Source of the DNA: a virus
Virus record (IMG/VR): IMGVR_UViG_3300031718_000001
Coordinates: 62,001 to 126,000 of that record
Length of the DNA stretch: 64,000 nucleotides
Strand: one strand, 5' to 3'
Positions within the stretch are counted from its first letter, which is position 1. Each line of letters begins with the position of its first letter. A program made the position numbers and the translations under genes. Under the pieces are notes generated by a model. It saw only the letters and a list, made by a program, of their open reading frames with translations. It ran no database searches and was not told the origin of the DNA. This document shows positions 1-13,244 of the stretch, in pieces.

Positions 1-1785
1 GAGGCGTGGCCTTTCGCGACGTTCAACGAGGACCTGGGGATCTGGGACGACGAGGAACTGCTGAACCCGGACGACATCAAGGTCGAGCGCTCCCCGTTCC
101 TCAAGGAGCCGCGCTACTTCATCCGGCTGCCCTGGACCATCCGGCAGATCCTGACCACCCGGCAGCCCGCCTGGGAGTACAACAAGCTGATCCAGGAATA
201 CCCGGAGCTGGCCGCCTACACGGCCGAGAACGCGTTCATGCCGGTCAGCAACATCCTCCTCAAGCAGCTCAGGTTCAAAGGTGACACATTCAACCTCCGT
301 GGCCTGCCCCTTCTCACACGTGCCATGCGGTCAATGCTCCAGCAGGAGATGCTCAACACCGCGCTCGACTCGATTGCAGACCGGCTCTACACCCCCCTCA
401 TCCTCTGCAAGCTCGGAGCCTCAGCCACAGACCTCGGCACTTCCGTACCCTGGATTCCCACCGACGATGACCTGGAGAACTTCGAGCTTGCCCTCGACGC
501 TGCTCTGGCAGGCGACTTCCGAGCCCTGATCCACAACTTCGCGGTCGATATCCAGCCGGTGTTCGGCCGCGAGAACATGCCCGACCTCACCCCCGACTTC
601 GAGCGGATCGAGGACCGGGTGCTCCAGGTGTTCGGGCTGAGCCGCACGTTCCTGATGGGCGCCCAGGAGGGCCAGACGTACGCGGCCGACGCGCTCAACA
701 AGCAGCTCGTCGAGCAGCTCATGACCCAGTACCAGAAGTACCTCAAGAAGCACTTCCGCCAGCGCGCCATGGTCGTCGCCGAGGCCCAGGAGCACTACGA
801 CTACGAGGAGCGCAACGGGCGCCGGTTCGTGGTCATGGAAGAAGTCCTGGAGGTAGACGAGGAAACCGGCGAACGGCGGATCACCGAGCAGCCCAAGCTG
901 CTGGTACCCGAGCTGGGCTTCGCGGTGCTCAACTTCCGGGACGAGGACACCACCAGGCAGTTCACCGAGGCGCTGCGCGCATCCGGCATTCCTATCTCGG
1001 CCCGCACCCGGACCCGCGGGCTCGGCATGGACCTGGACGAGGAGCGCGAGCGGTCCCAGGACGAGGCCATCGCCGACATCATCGCCCAGGCCCGGACCAG
1101 GCGCCAGGCGTTCATCGAGCTGCGCAACGAGGGCCTGCCGATCCCGGCCGACCTCATGGCCGACTTCGCGCCGTTCGCCCAGCAGGAAGGCGTGCCCCCC
1201 GCGCTCGCCGCCGAACAGGTCATGATCGACCGGATGGGCATCCAGCCCGAGTCGCTGCCCGACCTCGCCCCGACACCCGAGGACATGGCCCAGGGCGAGA
1301 TGGCAGACGAGGAGATGGGCAACGCCCCGCCCGAGGGCGAAGGACCAGAGCCCGGCGAAGGCGGGATCGAGGACGACCCGCAGCGCCCGCCCGAGTCCGA
1401 CCAGGAGCGTGATCAGATGCCCAAGGCTGCCCGCAAGCGCAGCATGCCCAGGCAGGGCGCGCTGTTCCGGCGCACCGGGCGGGTCCGCCAGATGGCCGCG
1501 CTCGCCCGTGCCGTGGACGAGTCGGGCGAGGATGCCGAGCGCGCCCGGCGGATCGCCGCCGCTGCCGGAGAGGGGCAGGACGAGCAGGACCTGGCCGGGT
1601 TCATCCTCGAAGCGCACCTGCCCGAGTCCGAGGACCAGGCCCGCCGCGGCGACGCCTGGTACTCCGGGCCGAGCCTGCGGGCTTACCAGGCTCCTGCTCA
1701 CGTCGGGATCCGGTCACGCCTGGGCGTCACCGAGGAAGACAGCGACCTGCTCGACTACGACAGGTACGTCCCCGCCGCGCGCTAG
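1..1785 (+). CDS. portal protein (5' truncated by window)
   Basis: The frame is open from base 1, so the start lies left of the window; at least 594 residues are visible. The protein forms the dodecameric ring at the capsid vertex through which DNA passes. A portal-like core is followed by a segment rich in Ala, Lys and Glu (RTFLMGAQEGQTY and the helix after it, about 620-800 nt), and by an acidic, Pro/Glu-rich C-terminal tail from about nt 1260. It precedes small virion genes and lies upstream of protease and capsid genes, as portals usually do. The assignment rests on overall character and order, with no unique catalytic motif; a fused head protein is possible. Confidence 0.7.
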   Translation, partial: EAWPFATFNEDLGIWDDEELLNPDDIKVERSPFLKEPRYFIRLPWTIRQILTTRQPAWEYNKLIQEYPELAAYTAENAFMPVSNILLKQLRFKGDTFNLRGLPLLTRAMRSMLQQEMLNTALDSIADRLYTPLILCKLGASATDLGTSVPWIPTDDDLENFELALDAALAGDFRALIHNFAVDIQPVFGRENMPDLTPDFERIEDRVLQVFGLSRTFLMGAQEGQTYAADALNKQLVEQLMTQYQKYLKKHFRQRAMVVAEAQEHYDYEERNGRRFVVMEEVLEVDEETGERRITEQPKLLVPELGFAVLNFRDEDTTRQFTEALRASGIPISARTRTRGLGMDLDEERERSQDEAIADIIAQARTRRQAFIELRNEGLPIPADLMADFAPFAQQEGVPPALAAEQVMIDRMGIQPESLPDLAPTPEDMAQGEMADEEMGNAPPEGEGPEPGEGGIEDDPQRPPESDQERDQMPKAARKRSMPRQGALFRRTGRVRQMAALARAVDESGEDAERARRIAAAAGEGQDEQDLAGFILEAHLPESEDQARRGDAWYSGPSLRAYQAPAHVGIRSRLGVTEEDSDLLDYDRYVPAAR

Positions 1786-1824
1786 CCCCAGAAGGTCTGA
1801 GGAACCGACCGGAGGGGAGCGCCC

Positions 1825-2016
1825 GTGATCCACGCGCAGTGCAAGAACTGCGGCACCTGGGCCATCATCACCGACGGCAGCGACGTGCACGCGGCCGTCG
1901 ATGCGAAGGGCTGCACCTGCTGCCCGATCGATCACGCCCACGGCCAGGCGGCCAACGAGACCGGCACCCCGTGCCGGCCGCTGCTGATCACCGCCATGGA
2001 GCCGGTGGAGGCCTGA
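1825..2016 (+). CDS. small Cys-rich protein, putative zinc binder
   Basis: 63 residues with a GTG start preceded by a strong ribosome site (ggagggg, 7 nt upstream). Cysteines occur as CKNC near the N-terminus and CTCC plus a later Cys around residues 31-50, with His nearby, which suggests one metal site. It lies between the portal and a fibre-like gene in the same direction. No family is recognised; a virion or assembly role is inferred only from position. Confidence 0.6.
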   Translation: MIHAQCKNCGTWAIITDGSDVHAAVDAKGCTCCPIDHAHGQAANETGTPCRPLLITAMEPVEA

Positions 2017-2019
2017 GTC

Positions 2020-2430
2020 ATGACGATGATGGACCAGAACCGGGTCGCCTCGGTAATGAACAACATCCTTGAGGGCGGGTCGTTTTCTGCTTGGCCGACC
2101 GCACTGCACCTGCGGCTGCTGACCGCGATCGGCAGCAACACCTCCAACGGCACCGAGGCCACCTCCGGCAACTGCCCCGGCTACGCCGCCGGCGGCAACG
2201 CCATCACCTTCGGCGCTAACTCCTCCGGAACCTCGGCCAGCTCCAGCGCGCCCTCCTGGACCGCCACCGGATCCTGGGCCACGATCACGGCGATCGAGAT
2301 CTGGGACACCGCGGGCACGCCGCTGCGCTGGTTCGAGGGGGCGCTGACCGCCTCGATCACCGGAGTGGCCAACGGCGACACCGTGCAGTTCGCCACCGGG
2401 GCGGTCACGCTCAACGCCTCTACCTGGTAA
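2020..2430 (+). CDS. phage virion protein of a short beta-rich family
   Basis: 136 residues. The order of blocks (N-terminal MNNILEGG-like helix, LHLRLLTA, a Ser/Thr-rich middle, then GSWATITAIEIWDTAG and a small C-terminal strand) matches a common phage protein family often annotated as tail fibre or minor structural protein. The start ATG lies 3 nt after the preceding stop, so the genes are probably co-translated. No catalytic residues are seen. Confidence 0.65.
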   Translation: MTMMDQNRVASVMNNILEGGSFSAWPTALHLRLLTAIGSNTSNGTEATSGNCPGYAAGGNAITFGANSSGTSASSSAPSWTATGSWATITAIEIWDTAGTPLRWFEGALTASITGVANGDTVQFATGAVTLNASTW

Positions 2431-2446
2431 CGAGAGGAGCGCTCCT

Positions 2447-2794
2447 ATGGCGACCACCCCGCCTGCCCAGGCAGATATCGATGCCTGGTTCCAGGCAGCC
2501 GTCATCAACGGTGCCGTGAATCAGGTCTCTGAGAGCGCCGGCAGCCTGGCGTCGTTCTGGGTGGCTGCCTATACCCAGGACAACGGAGACGCAGAGTACG
2601 TCACCATTAACGACCCGACGCAGGACCCGGATTCGGCCACGACGTGCATCGGATTGGTCCAGCAGTACGGTGCGATCACCGTCAAGGCGTATGCCTTCAC
2701 GGTCTCGGTCACCGCCCCGGCCGCGGCGGATGCGGCGCTGGCAGACGCAGTACAGGCAGCACTGAACGATTCTGCCAACTGGGTCACGGAGTAG
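2447..2794 (+). CDS. hypothetical virion-region protein
   Basis: 115 residues, ATG start behind a good ribosome site (gagaggagcg). The sequence is Ala-rich with alternating polar and hydrophobic stretches, no Cys pair and no membrane segment. It sits between two beta-rich virion genes and is probably a structural component. No family recognised. Confidence 0.6.
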   Translation: MATTPPAQADIDAWFQAAVINGAVNQVSESAGSLASFWVAAYTQDNGDAEYVTINDPTQDPDSATTCIGLVQQYGAITVKAYAFTVSVTAPAAADAALADAVQAALNDSANWVTE

Positions 2795-2829
2795 CCCCGG
2801 GCTGCACCAGCCTGCTGCGGAGGTGAGCG

Positions 2830-3672
2830 ATGTCCATCCTGACCGAGCTGTGGGCCAATCCCGAGTCGTCTACGACGGTAGCGGCGGCACAGACTGCCGT
2901 AGCCCAGGGCACCAGCCAGAACTGGACTATGGGCGGCGGGTACGCCGGCTTTCCTTCGGCCAGCTCCAGCGCTAACCCGCCTACCCAGTTCCACGTCATC
3001 GACCCCGCCGCACCGACCGAGATTATCGCGGTAACCAACGTGTCAGGCACCACCTGGACTGTCACCCGCGGAGCCGAATCCACCACCCCGGTCGCGCATG
3101 CGGCCGGGTTCTCCGTCCAGCAGGTAGTGACTGCCGGCGGCCTCAAGCAGCTTGTCCAGGGGCCGCCGTCCGGCGATGGGCTGGCACTCGGGACCGCTCA
3201 GGCGAACAGCTCGATCCTGTCCGTCGTCAACGCGACGACTACCCTGACGCTGGCGCAGATGACGGTTCCTGCTAACGAGGCCACCGTCAGCTCGATTTAC
3301 GAGATCGAGTGCTGGGGCCTGTTCACCACCGGGTCGAGCAACACCGTTCTCACCTGGACGCTGAGCTGGGGCGGCGTCACGCTGACGACCAATGCCTACA
3401 CGATGCCGGCCAGCGTGACCAACGGGCGGTGGCGGTTCAAGGGGTCCATCCAGGTATTCCCCGGCCCGCTGGCCGGAGTGAACGCGCGGCTGGAGATCGC
3501 GCCGTCCAGCTCGGTGGGCACTGCCGTCGCGGTCTACCTGCTCGGGAACAACTCGGATACCGGCCTTTCCATCACGACCAGCTCGTCGGAGGTATTCGAG
3601 CTGACGGCGGTCTGGACGACCGGGACGAACAGCCTCTACGTAACCGGCGGTAAGGCCTGGAAGGCGGCGTAG
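2830..3672 (+). CDS. putative fibre or decoration protein
   Basis: 280 residues with ATG behind a ggaggtgagcg ribosome site. The N-terminal third includes FHVIDPAAPTEIIAVTNVSGTTWTV, a short beta-repeat type common in phage fibre and baseplate adaptors; the remainder is Thr/Ser/Val-rich and looks like a jelly-roll domain. It precedes a repeat protein. A role in host contact or capsid decoration is inferred from composition and context. Confidence 0.6.
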   Translation: MSILTELWANPESSTTVAAAQTAVAQGTSQNWTMGGGYAGFPSASSSANPPTQFHVIDPAAPTEIIAVTNVSGTTWTVTRGAESTTPVAHAAGFSVQQVVTAGGLKQLVQGPPSGDGLALGTAQANSSILSVVNATTTLTLAQMTVPANEATVSSIYEIECWGLFTTGSSNTVLTWTLSWGGVTLTTNAYTMPASVTNGRWRFKGSIQVFPGPLAGVNARLEIAPSSSVGTAVAVYLLGNNSDTGLSITTSSSEVFELTAVWTTGTNSLYVTGGKAWKAA

Positions 3673-3673
3673 G

Positions 3674-5581
3674 TTGCTCACCTCCGCCATACCCGGCTAC
3701 GCCGAGCCGGGTGCGTTCGGCCCAGGACTGCTCGCCTTCGTCCCGGGCGCAGCCACCCTGTCGGGATCAGGGTCGCTCAGCGGTGCCTGGTACTTCGGCG
3801 GGGCAGCGTCGCTGTCCGGGTCGGGCACGCTCACCGCCCCGCCCAGGATCATCATCCCGGGCGTAGCAGTCCTGTCGGGGTCCGGAACGCTCACAGCCGC
3901 GGGCGACCTGGAGGGCGCAGCCAGCCTGTCCGGATCGGGTTTGATGTCCGGAACCGGCCAGAAGGAGGTGCCGGGGGGCGCCGCGCTGTCGGGCTCGGGC
4001 ACCCTCGGCGCGACCGGTGCCTTTGCCGGATCGGCGTTGCTGTCGGGCTCCGGCTCGATGACGGCGGCCGGCCAGAAGACGGTCCCGGGTGCTGCCGGGC
4101 TGAGCGGTGCCGGCTCGATGACGGCCGCAGGCTCCTTTGCCGGCGCAGCCAGCCTGTCCGGATCAGGGTCGCTCGCGGCCACCGGGCAGAAGAAGGTACC
4201 TGGCGCGGCTGCCCTGTCGGGGTCCGGCACGCTGGCGGGGAGTGCGGTCTTCACCGGGTCTGCTGCGCTTGATGGCACAGGCTCCCTGGGCGGCACTGGC
4301 ACGACCGGGATACCTGGCGCGGCAGCGCTGTCGGGCACTGGCACGCTCACCGGAGCGGGCCAGCTTGCCGGAGCGGCTGCGCTGAGCGGCACTGGCACGC
4401 TGAGCGCAGCCGGGCAGAAGGCCGTACCCGGAGCAGCCGGCCTCAGCGGTACTGGCACGCTCGGAGCTGCCGGCTCGTTCGCTGGCGCAGCCAGCCTGTC
4501 CGGTACTGGCACGCTGGCTGGCACGGGCCAGAAGTCCGTGCCAGGAGCTGGCGCGCTCAGTGGCACGGGCACGCTCGGGGCGGCCTGGGAGTTCGAGGGC
4601 GCGGCCTCGCTCAGCGGCTCCGGCTCGGTATCTGCGGCTGGGCAGAAGGCCGTGCCAGGCTCGGCCGGGCTGTCTGGCACGGGCACGCTGACGGCCGCGG
4701 GCCAGAAGCTGGTGCCGGGCGCGGCGGCACTGTCCGGGTCGGGCACCCTGACCGCTGGCGTGAACGCGGCCACCCCCGGCGCAGCCGCGCTGTCCGGGTC
4801 CGGGTCGATGCTGGCTGCCGGCGGCGTCATCATCCCCGCCAGCGCCGCCCTGGCGGGCTCTGGCAGCCTCAGCGCGGCCGGGTACCGGACTGTCCAGGGC
4901 ACGGCCGCCCTGGCTGCTGCGGCCGTGCTGACGGCCGCTGCGGCACGTACCGCGGAAGCCGCTGCCACCCTGGCGGGTAGCGGCTACCTCACCGGTTCGG
5001 GTACCGAGGACCTGCCGGGGGCCGCGAGCCTGGTGGGTAACGGCAGCCTGGGAGCTGCCGGCCAGAAGTCCGCGCCCGCTTCGGCTGCCCTGGCCGGCAC
5101 CGGGTCGATGGCGGCCGGAGGGCACCGGACAGTTCCCGCCCAGGCGGGATTCCAGGCCACTGCGACACTGACGGCCGCCGGAACACCAGTGCGCACGGCG
5201 TCGGCCGCGCTGTCCGCCATGCCCAGGATGACCGGGACGGGATCGATCGCCGCCCGGTCGGACATGGCCGCGAGCCCCCGGCTGACTGCCTCCGGGCAGG
5301 TCCTGAAGGTGGCCCAGGCCACCCTGGCGACGGTAGCCGGGCTGACGGCTACCGCATCAGGCGGCCCGGACGTGGCATCGCTGTGGGCCGTATATGCCCA
5401 GGCTGCGGCACGGGCCGCGAGTGCCTGGGAGGCCTGGAGCGAGATGAAGCTGGCAGGCGGCACAACCGGATCGGCGGGCCAGCTCTACGGGACCGCCTAC
5501 GAGGCGCAGATGGCAGCAGACCAGGCCTATGCTGCGTACGTGACTGCCCAGGGTCAGCAGACGGCGGGGGCCAGAGGCTGA
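3674..5581 (+). CDS. solenoid repeat protein (LSGSGTL repeats)
   Basis: 635 residues, TTG start one base after the previous stop. From about residue 25 to 460 it consists of tandem units alternating near 20 and 18 residues with core ALSGSGTLTAAG, many ending QKxVPG. The C-terminal 60 residues become Ala-rich and helical (LWAVYAQAAARAASAWEAW). Such Ala/Gly/Ser repeats would fold into a beta-solenoid or elongated fibre. A second protein at 41617-43638 carries related repeats, so the two may be paralogous parts of fibres. DNA in the repeats is itself repetitive and may recombine. Composition alone cannot say whether it is head or tail borne. Confidence 0.7.
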   Translation: MLTSAIPGYAEPGAFGPGLLAFVPGAATLSGSGSLSGAWYFGGAASLSGSGTLTAPPRIIIPGVAVLSGSGTLTAAGDLEGAASLSGSGLMSGTGQKEVPGGAALSGSGTLGATGAFAGSALLSGSGSMTAAGQKTVPGAAGLSGAGSMTAAGSFAGAASLSGSGSLAATGQKKVPGAAALSGSGTLAGSAVFTGSAALDGTGSLGGTGTTGIPGAAALSGTGTLTGAGQLAGAAALSGTGTLSAAGQKAVPGAAGLSGTGTLGAAGSFAGAASLSGTGTLAGTGQKSVPGAGALSGTGTLGAAWEFEGAASLSGSGSVSAAGQKAVPGSAGLSGTGTLTAAGQKLVPGAAALSGSGTLTAGVNAATPGAAALSGSGSMLAAGGVIIPASAALAGSGSLSAAGYRTVQGTAALAAAAVLTAAAARTAEAAATLAGSGYLTGSGTEDLPGAASLVGNGSLGAAGQKSAPASAALAGTGSMAAGGHRTVPAQAGFQATATLTAAGTPVRTASAALSAMPRMTGTGSIAARSDMAASPRLTASGQVLKVAQATLATVAGLTATASGGPDVASLWAVYAQAAARAASAWEAWSEMKLAGGTTGSAGQLYGTAYEAQMAADQAYAAYVTAQGQQTAGARG

Positions 5582-5587
5582 ACATGG

Positions 5588-5620
5588 AAGAACCCCGGTC
5601 CCCTCTAAACCGGGGTTCTT
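5588..5620. terminator. hairpin terminator between convergent genes
   Basis: A perfect 12-bp stem (5588-5599 with 5609-5620) with a 9-nt loop separates the + strand repeat-protein gene from minus-strand genes ending at 5637. The A-rich left and T-rich right flanks mean it could terminate both directions. Confidence 0.8.
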
Positions 5621-5636
5621 TGACTAGCTAACGGGC

Positions 5637-5843
5637 CTATTCAACCTCCAGGACTACGAGCCGGCCCCTGGGCATCATCTGCGCGAAATACTGGGGCCAC
5701 GTGCTCATCGTCGGGTCCTGCCAGACCACCTTCCCATCGTGCTTGACGGCGATGCCGCCCGAGTCGGGGTCGTGCAGGACAAAGGTGATGGTTACCGGCT
5801 GGCTGCCTTCTTCTGGCGGTCTCGTGCTCTGGCTGCCTGCCAT
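5637..5843 (-). CDS. hypothetical small protein
   Basis: 68 residues on the minus strand, ATG preceded by a strong gggaggga site. A possible short beta unit (VTITFVLHDPDSGGIAVKHDGKVVWQ) resembles in pattern the protein at 53345-53773, also minus-strand and in a similar island. It follows the membrane-protein gene 5856-6404 with a 12-nt gap, so they form a two-gene operon against the direction of the head genes. Confidence 0.65.
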   Translation of the reverse strand: MAGSQSTRPPEEGSQPVTITFVLHDPDSGGIAVKHDGKVVWQDPTMSTWPQYFAQMMPRGRLVVLEVE

Positions 5844-5855
5844 TTCCCTCCCTAG

Positions 5856-6404
5856 CTACCCTTCGGCGCCGGACCTCCCGGCGCGTTCCACATCGGCCCG
5901 GTGCCATTCCTCCAGGCACTGGCGCGAGCAGAACAGGTAGGTCTCTTCCTGGCCATCTTCTCTTTCGACATCAATCGCCCACGGATGGTCACCGAGAATC
6001 TCGTAGCAGGAGATGCCCTTGCAGATGTGCACGGGGCGGGCTTCGCGCGGTCCCCGGCGCAGCAGCTCGGCGCGCTCTTCCTCCTCGACAAGCTGCGCCC
6101 AGGTCTTGCCGTCGGCGGAGAACGGGTCCATCCGCTGGACTGGCGGGGCCTGGGTGACCCGCGGGGTTGCCGGGGCCGGCAGTTGCGGCCGAGCCCGTGG
6201 CGGCTCGATCTCGCGGATGACCATCCTGGTGTGGTGACCGAGCCCGCGGATGAACGCGAACAGGATGGCCGTCATGGCGATGATGGCGGCGAAGATTCCG
6301 ATCACCACGATCAGCACATGACCGTGGACCATGCGCAGAAGGCCCTCGGCCGCCATGTAGACGACGAGGGCCACGATTCCTGCGACGGTGAGCCAGAGCC
6401 TCAC
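5856..6404 (-). CDS. two-pass membrane protein with Cys-rich tail
   Basis: 182 residues, GTG start behind an aaggga site. Two hydrophobic segments (about residues 4-20 and 28-52) are followed by a Pro-rich linker and a C-terminal domain with CKGISCYE and CSRQCLEEW, a Cys4 arrangement likely to bind zinc (similar to small MYM/TRASH-like fingers). It would be anchored in the host membrane with the zinc domain in the cytoplasm. It is in a minus-strand island within late genes, typical of a moron-like insertion expressed independently. Confidence 0.65.
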   Translation of the reverse strand: MRLWLTVAGIVALVVYMAAEGLLRMVHGHVLIVVIGIFAAIIAMTAILFAFIRGLGHHTRMVIREIEPPRARPQLPAPATPRVTQAPPVQRMDPFSADGKTWAQLVEEEERAELLRRGPREARPVHICKGISCYEILGDHPWAIDVEREDGQEETYLFCSRQCLEEWHRADVERAGRSGAEG

Positions 6405-6460
6405 GATTTGTCCCTTAATGCCGGGTTTCCGGCTGTCCGTTCCTTGCTCCTCTCCTTAAG

Positions 6461-6482
6461 TTAGCAAGAAAGCCTGTAACGA
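6461..6482 (+). promoter_or_regulatory. copy 1 of conserved promoter-like element
   Basis: Begins TTAGCAAGAAAG and ends in TGTAACGA, 55 bp before the ATG of the large gene at 6537. It aligns with copies at 25044, 30636 and (minus) 54214. On the minus strand the same stretch also offers TTGCTC, 17-nt spacer, TAACTT ahead of the gene starting at 6404, so it may be divergent. Confidence 0.5.
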
Positions 6483-6536
6483 GCAAGTCTCCGCTGCCAT
6501 TCCGGCTGAGCCCCGGAAGGATGGAGGAGGCGGTCA

Positions 6537-11201
<4,665 letters not shown>

Positions 11202-11208
11202 GAGGCCC

Positions 11209-11457
11209 ATGTTCCCCTACCGCATCGACATGGCGACGCAGGAGGAGATCGACGGCGACCCGTTCGGCGGCGCCGGGGTGTTCCTCTCGCTGCCGGGCGC
11301 CAGCGGCGAGGACATCCTGGCGGCGCTGGAACGCGCGTTCGGCCGGGTAATCCCGGCCGTGGCCTGGGCTGAGCACGGCGCCTGGGCAGACTCGGGTACC
11401 GCCGGGCTGGGCAAGGACGAGCTGCTCGCCGCCTGGCACGCCCTGGTCGCCCCGTGA
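11209..11457 (+). CDS. hypothetical small protein
   Basis: 82 residues, ATG 7 nt after the previous stop, with gga-ggc upstream as ribosome site. Mixed alpha/beta composition, no Cys and no membrane segment. Its stop overlaps the GTG of the next gene by 4 nt, so translation of the two is coupled. Function unknown. Confidence 0.6.
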   Translation: MFPYRIDMATQEEIDGDPFGGAGVFLSLPGASGEDILAALERAFGRVIPAVAWAEHGAWADSGTAGLGKDELLAAWHALVAP

Positions 11458-12020
11458 GCAGCACCGATGTCTTCATCGCCGCAGTCGGCGCCGTAGGCGG
11501 CCTCGGCGGCTCCTACGCCGCGATCATGTCGTACCTGAGCACCCGCGGCGACCGCCGGACGATGATGCGCAAGGAGGCCGTCGATAACGCGATCTCTGTT
11601 CAGCTAAAGCCGGTTACGGACCTCACCACTAAGCTGAGCGGGGATATCGGCACGCTGTCCCTGGACAGCCGGCGCATCAGCAGCGTCGTGGACAGGAACT
11701 CTACGGCCGTCACCGGCCTGGGGGACAGGATCACCGTCCTCGAAACGAAAATGGATGTCTTCTGGCGCAATGTCGGAGTGGAGTTGGCTCGCGTGCTGCA
11801 CAGCCCGAACCCGGCCAGGGCGCACGTTGATGCCCTGCTGGAAGCCCTGACGGAGGGGCGCCTGACGCCCGTCGAGCGCGAGGAGCTGAAGGGGCTGCTT
11901 CAGTACATCCGGGACTACCACTCAGGCGACAAGAGCGATTTCCCGATCTACGCCGGGGATCAGGTAGCTGCCGCCATCCTGCTGCAAACGATGCTCTTCG
12001 TCGGAGCCGGGAAGACATAG
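11454..12020 (+). CDS. membrane-anchored coiled-coil protein
   Basis: 188 residues, GTG start overlapping the preceding TGA. One N-terminal hydrophobic segment (about residues 6-27), then basic residues, then a heptad-like region (KPVTDLTTKLSGDIGTLS to about 115) and a soluble C-terminal helix bundle. The topology resembles phage membrane adaptors or atypical holins, but no lysis gene is beside it. It forms a short set with the membrane gene at 12042. Confidence 0.6.
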   Translation: MSSTDVFIAAVGAVGGLGGSYAAIMSYLSTRGDRRTMMRKEAVDNAISVQLKPVTDLTTKLSGDIGTLSLDSRRISSVVDRNSTAVTGLGDRITVLETKMDVFWRNVGVELARVLHSPNPARAHVDALLEALTEGRLTPVEREELKGLLQYIRDYHSGDKSDFPIYAGDQVAAAILLQTMLFVGAGKT

Positions 12021-12041
12021 AAAGTCACTTAAGGGGGACTG

Positions 12042-12434
12042 ATGGATCACGGAACGGAGCAGGACGAGTCCGTCCTCGCCAGGACCGCCACTGCGCAGGT
12101 GGCCACGCTGAGGAAGGCGGTCAACCGCTACCGGATATTTGTCATCTTTCTCGGCGTGGTCTGTGCCGCCCTGCTCGCCGGCGGCCTCCTGCTCTGGAAG
12201 ACGTACGACAGTACCCAGTCCGTGGTGGAACGGCAGAGCCAGCAGGACTATGCCAGTTGCGTAGCCGGCAACACCTACCGCTCTGGTAGCGAGCAGATCT
12301 GGGATCATTTCTTCAGCCTGCTCGTGACGAAGAGCACCCCGAAGTCGGCTGTCGCAGAGGTGCACGGGTTCCTGTCCTACATCGCCAAGGTCGAGGCGCT
12401 GCGCGACTGCAAGCCGCTGCTCAACGGGAGCTGA
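12042..12434 (+). CDS. single-pass membrane protein
   Basis: 130 residues, ATG behind aaggggga. Residues about 30-52 (VIFLGVVCAALLAGGLLLW) form one membrane helix, flanked by basic residues on the N side. The C-terminal 75 residues carry two Cys (SCVAGN and RDCKP) and could form a disulfide if exported. It could be a spanin-like or superinfection protein; nothing in sequence decides. Confidence 0.6.
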   Translation: MDHGTEQDESVLARTATAQVATLRKAVNRYRIFVIFLGVVCAALLAGGLLLWKTYDSTQSVVERQSQQDYASCVAGNTYRSGSEQIWDHFFSLLVTKSTPKSAVAEVHGFLSYIAKVEALRDCKPLLNGS

Positions 12435-12456
12435 CTGGCCCTCTGGTCTGTATTGC

Positions 12457-12482
12457 TCAATACAGGGTTTCTTGCTATTGTT
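12457..12482. promoter_or_regulatory. promoter-like element related to the TTAGCAAGAAA motif
   Basis: On the minus strand the core TAGCAAGAAACCCTGTATTG resembles the conserved element. On the plus strand TTGCTC, 17-nt spacer, TATTGT lies 50 bp before the gene at 12532, a plausible sigma70-like promoter. Confidence 0.4.
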
Positions 12483-12531
12483 AGGCACGTAACCACGAGT
12501 AGCGAGCACAGCAGAGACGAGGAAGTTCCCG

Positions 12532-13170
12532 ATGATCAACGAGATCCAGGACCAGATGGCGGAAATCCGCCGGCTAGCCGGCATCAAGCGCCACAGCCTC
12601 CAGCGGGACATGGTAGACGGATCCCACACCCTGAGCAGCGCCCAGATGCGCATGGTGCTCGCTCACCTGAGCAAGTGCCCGGACCTCCCGATGGCCCCCA
12701 AGCCCGCAGTGCCGGCCGCCCAGCCCCCGGGTAGCGCCTACATCTCCGGCCCGGCCGGGTCCGGCGAGGCCCGTATCCGGCAGGGGCCGGCTGCCCGCAC
12801 CACCCTGCCGACCCTGGCCGACCTCAAGGACGTTCCGGCCGGCTACTTCGCCACCGACTCGCGTACCGGCAACAACGACCTCGACTTCTGGCGGGTGGAT
12901 AAGCCGGCGAAGGGCAAGTGGGCCGGCTACTCGTTCGCCGTCCGGATCCTCGGCGGCGGCGACGGCAGCTCGATGCGCACCATCAAGCTGGACAACATCC
13001 AGATGCGGCTCGCCCTGGTGGCCATCCGCGCGGCCGGGTTCGAGGAGGCAGGCGACGCGTTCGCCGACGCCATCCGCCGCTGCAAGAAGTGCGGCCTGGT
13101 CCTTACCGATGAGCTGTCGCGCGAGCGTCGCATGGGCATGAGCTGCTGGAAGAAGTACGGCCAGAACTGA
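12532..13170 (+). CDS. hypothetical protein with C-terminal DUF6011-like zinc motif
   Basis: 212 residues, ATG behind gaggaagttccc. The N-terminal helix, a Pro-rich linker (55-75), a central globular region and a C-terminal Cys motif (CKKCGLVLTDELSRERRMGMSC, residues about 183-204, named here by its pattern) resemble DUF6011-type fingers common in actinobacterial phages. It precedes the hairpin that masks the protease start. Confidence 0.6.
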   Translation: MINEIQDQMAEIRRLAGIKRHSLQRDMVDGSHTLSSAQMRMVLAHLSKCPDLPMAPKPAVPAAQPPGSAYISGPAGSGEARIRQGPAARTTLPTLADLKDVPAGYFATDSRTGNNDLDFWRVDKPAKGKWAGYSFAVRILGGGDGSSMRTIKLDNIQMRLALVAIRAAGFEEAGDAFADAIRRCKKCGLVLTDELSRERRMGMSCWKKYGQN

Positions 13171-13188
13171 GCAACTAACCCCGAGGTG

Positions 13189-13244
13189 ATGCCCACCTCC
13201 CGGTCGCCCCCAGAAGGAAAGAAGGGCGACCGGGAGGTGGGCAT
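13189..13244 (+). promoter_or_regulatory. perfect 21-bp hairpin sequestering a Shine-Dalgarno
   Basis: Arms 13189-13209 and 13224-13244 pair perfectly around a 14-nt loop. The right arm contains GGAGGTG at 13233-13239, the only good ribosome site for the TTG at 13245, paired with CACCTCC of the left arm. It may act as a translational gate, an attenuator or an intergenic terminator. Confidence 0.8.

Noticed and set aside
421-1701. Long minus-strand ORF opposite the portal gene
   Set aside because: Its composition is the complement of a well-formed portal frame in high-GC DNA; no start signal or family.
3697-4968. 423-residue minus-strand ORF of Pro/Asp/Ser repeats
   Set aside because: A direct shadow of the LSGSGTL repeat gene on the other strand.
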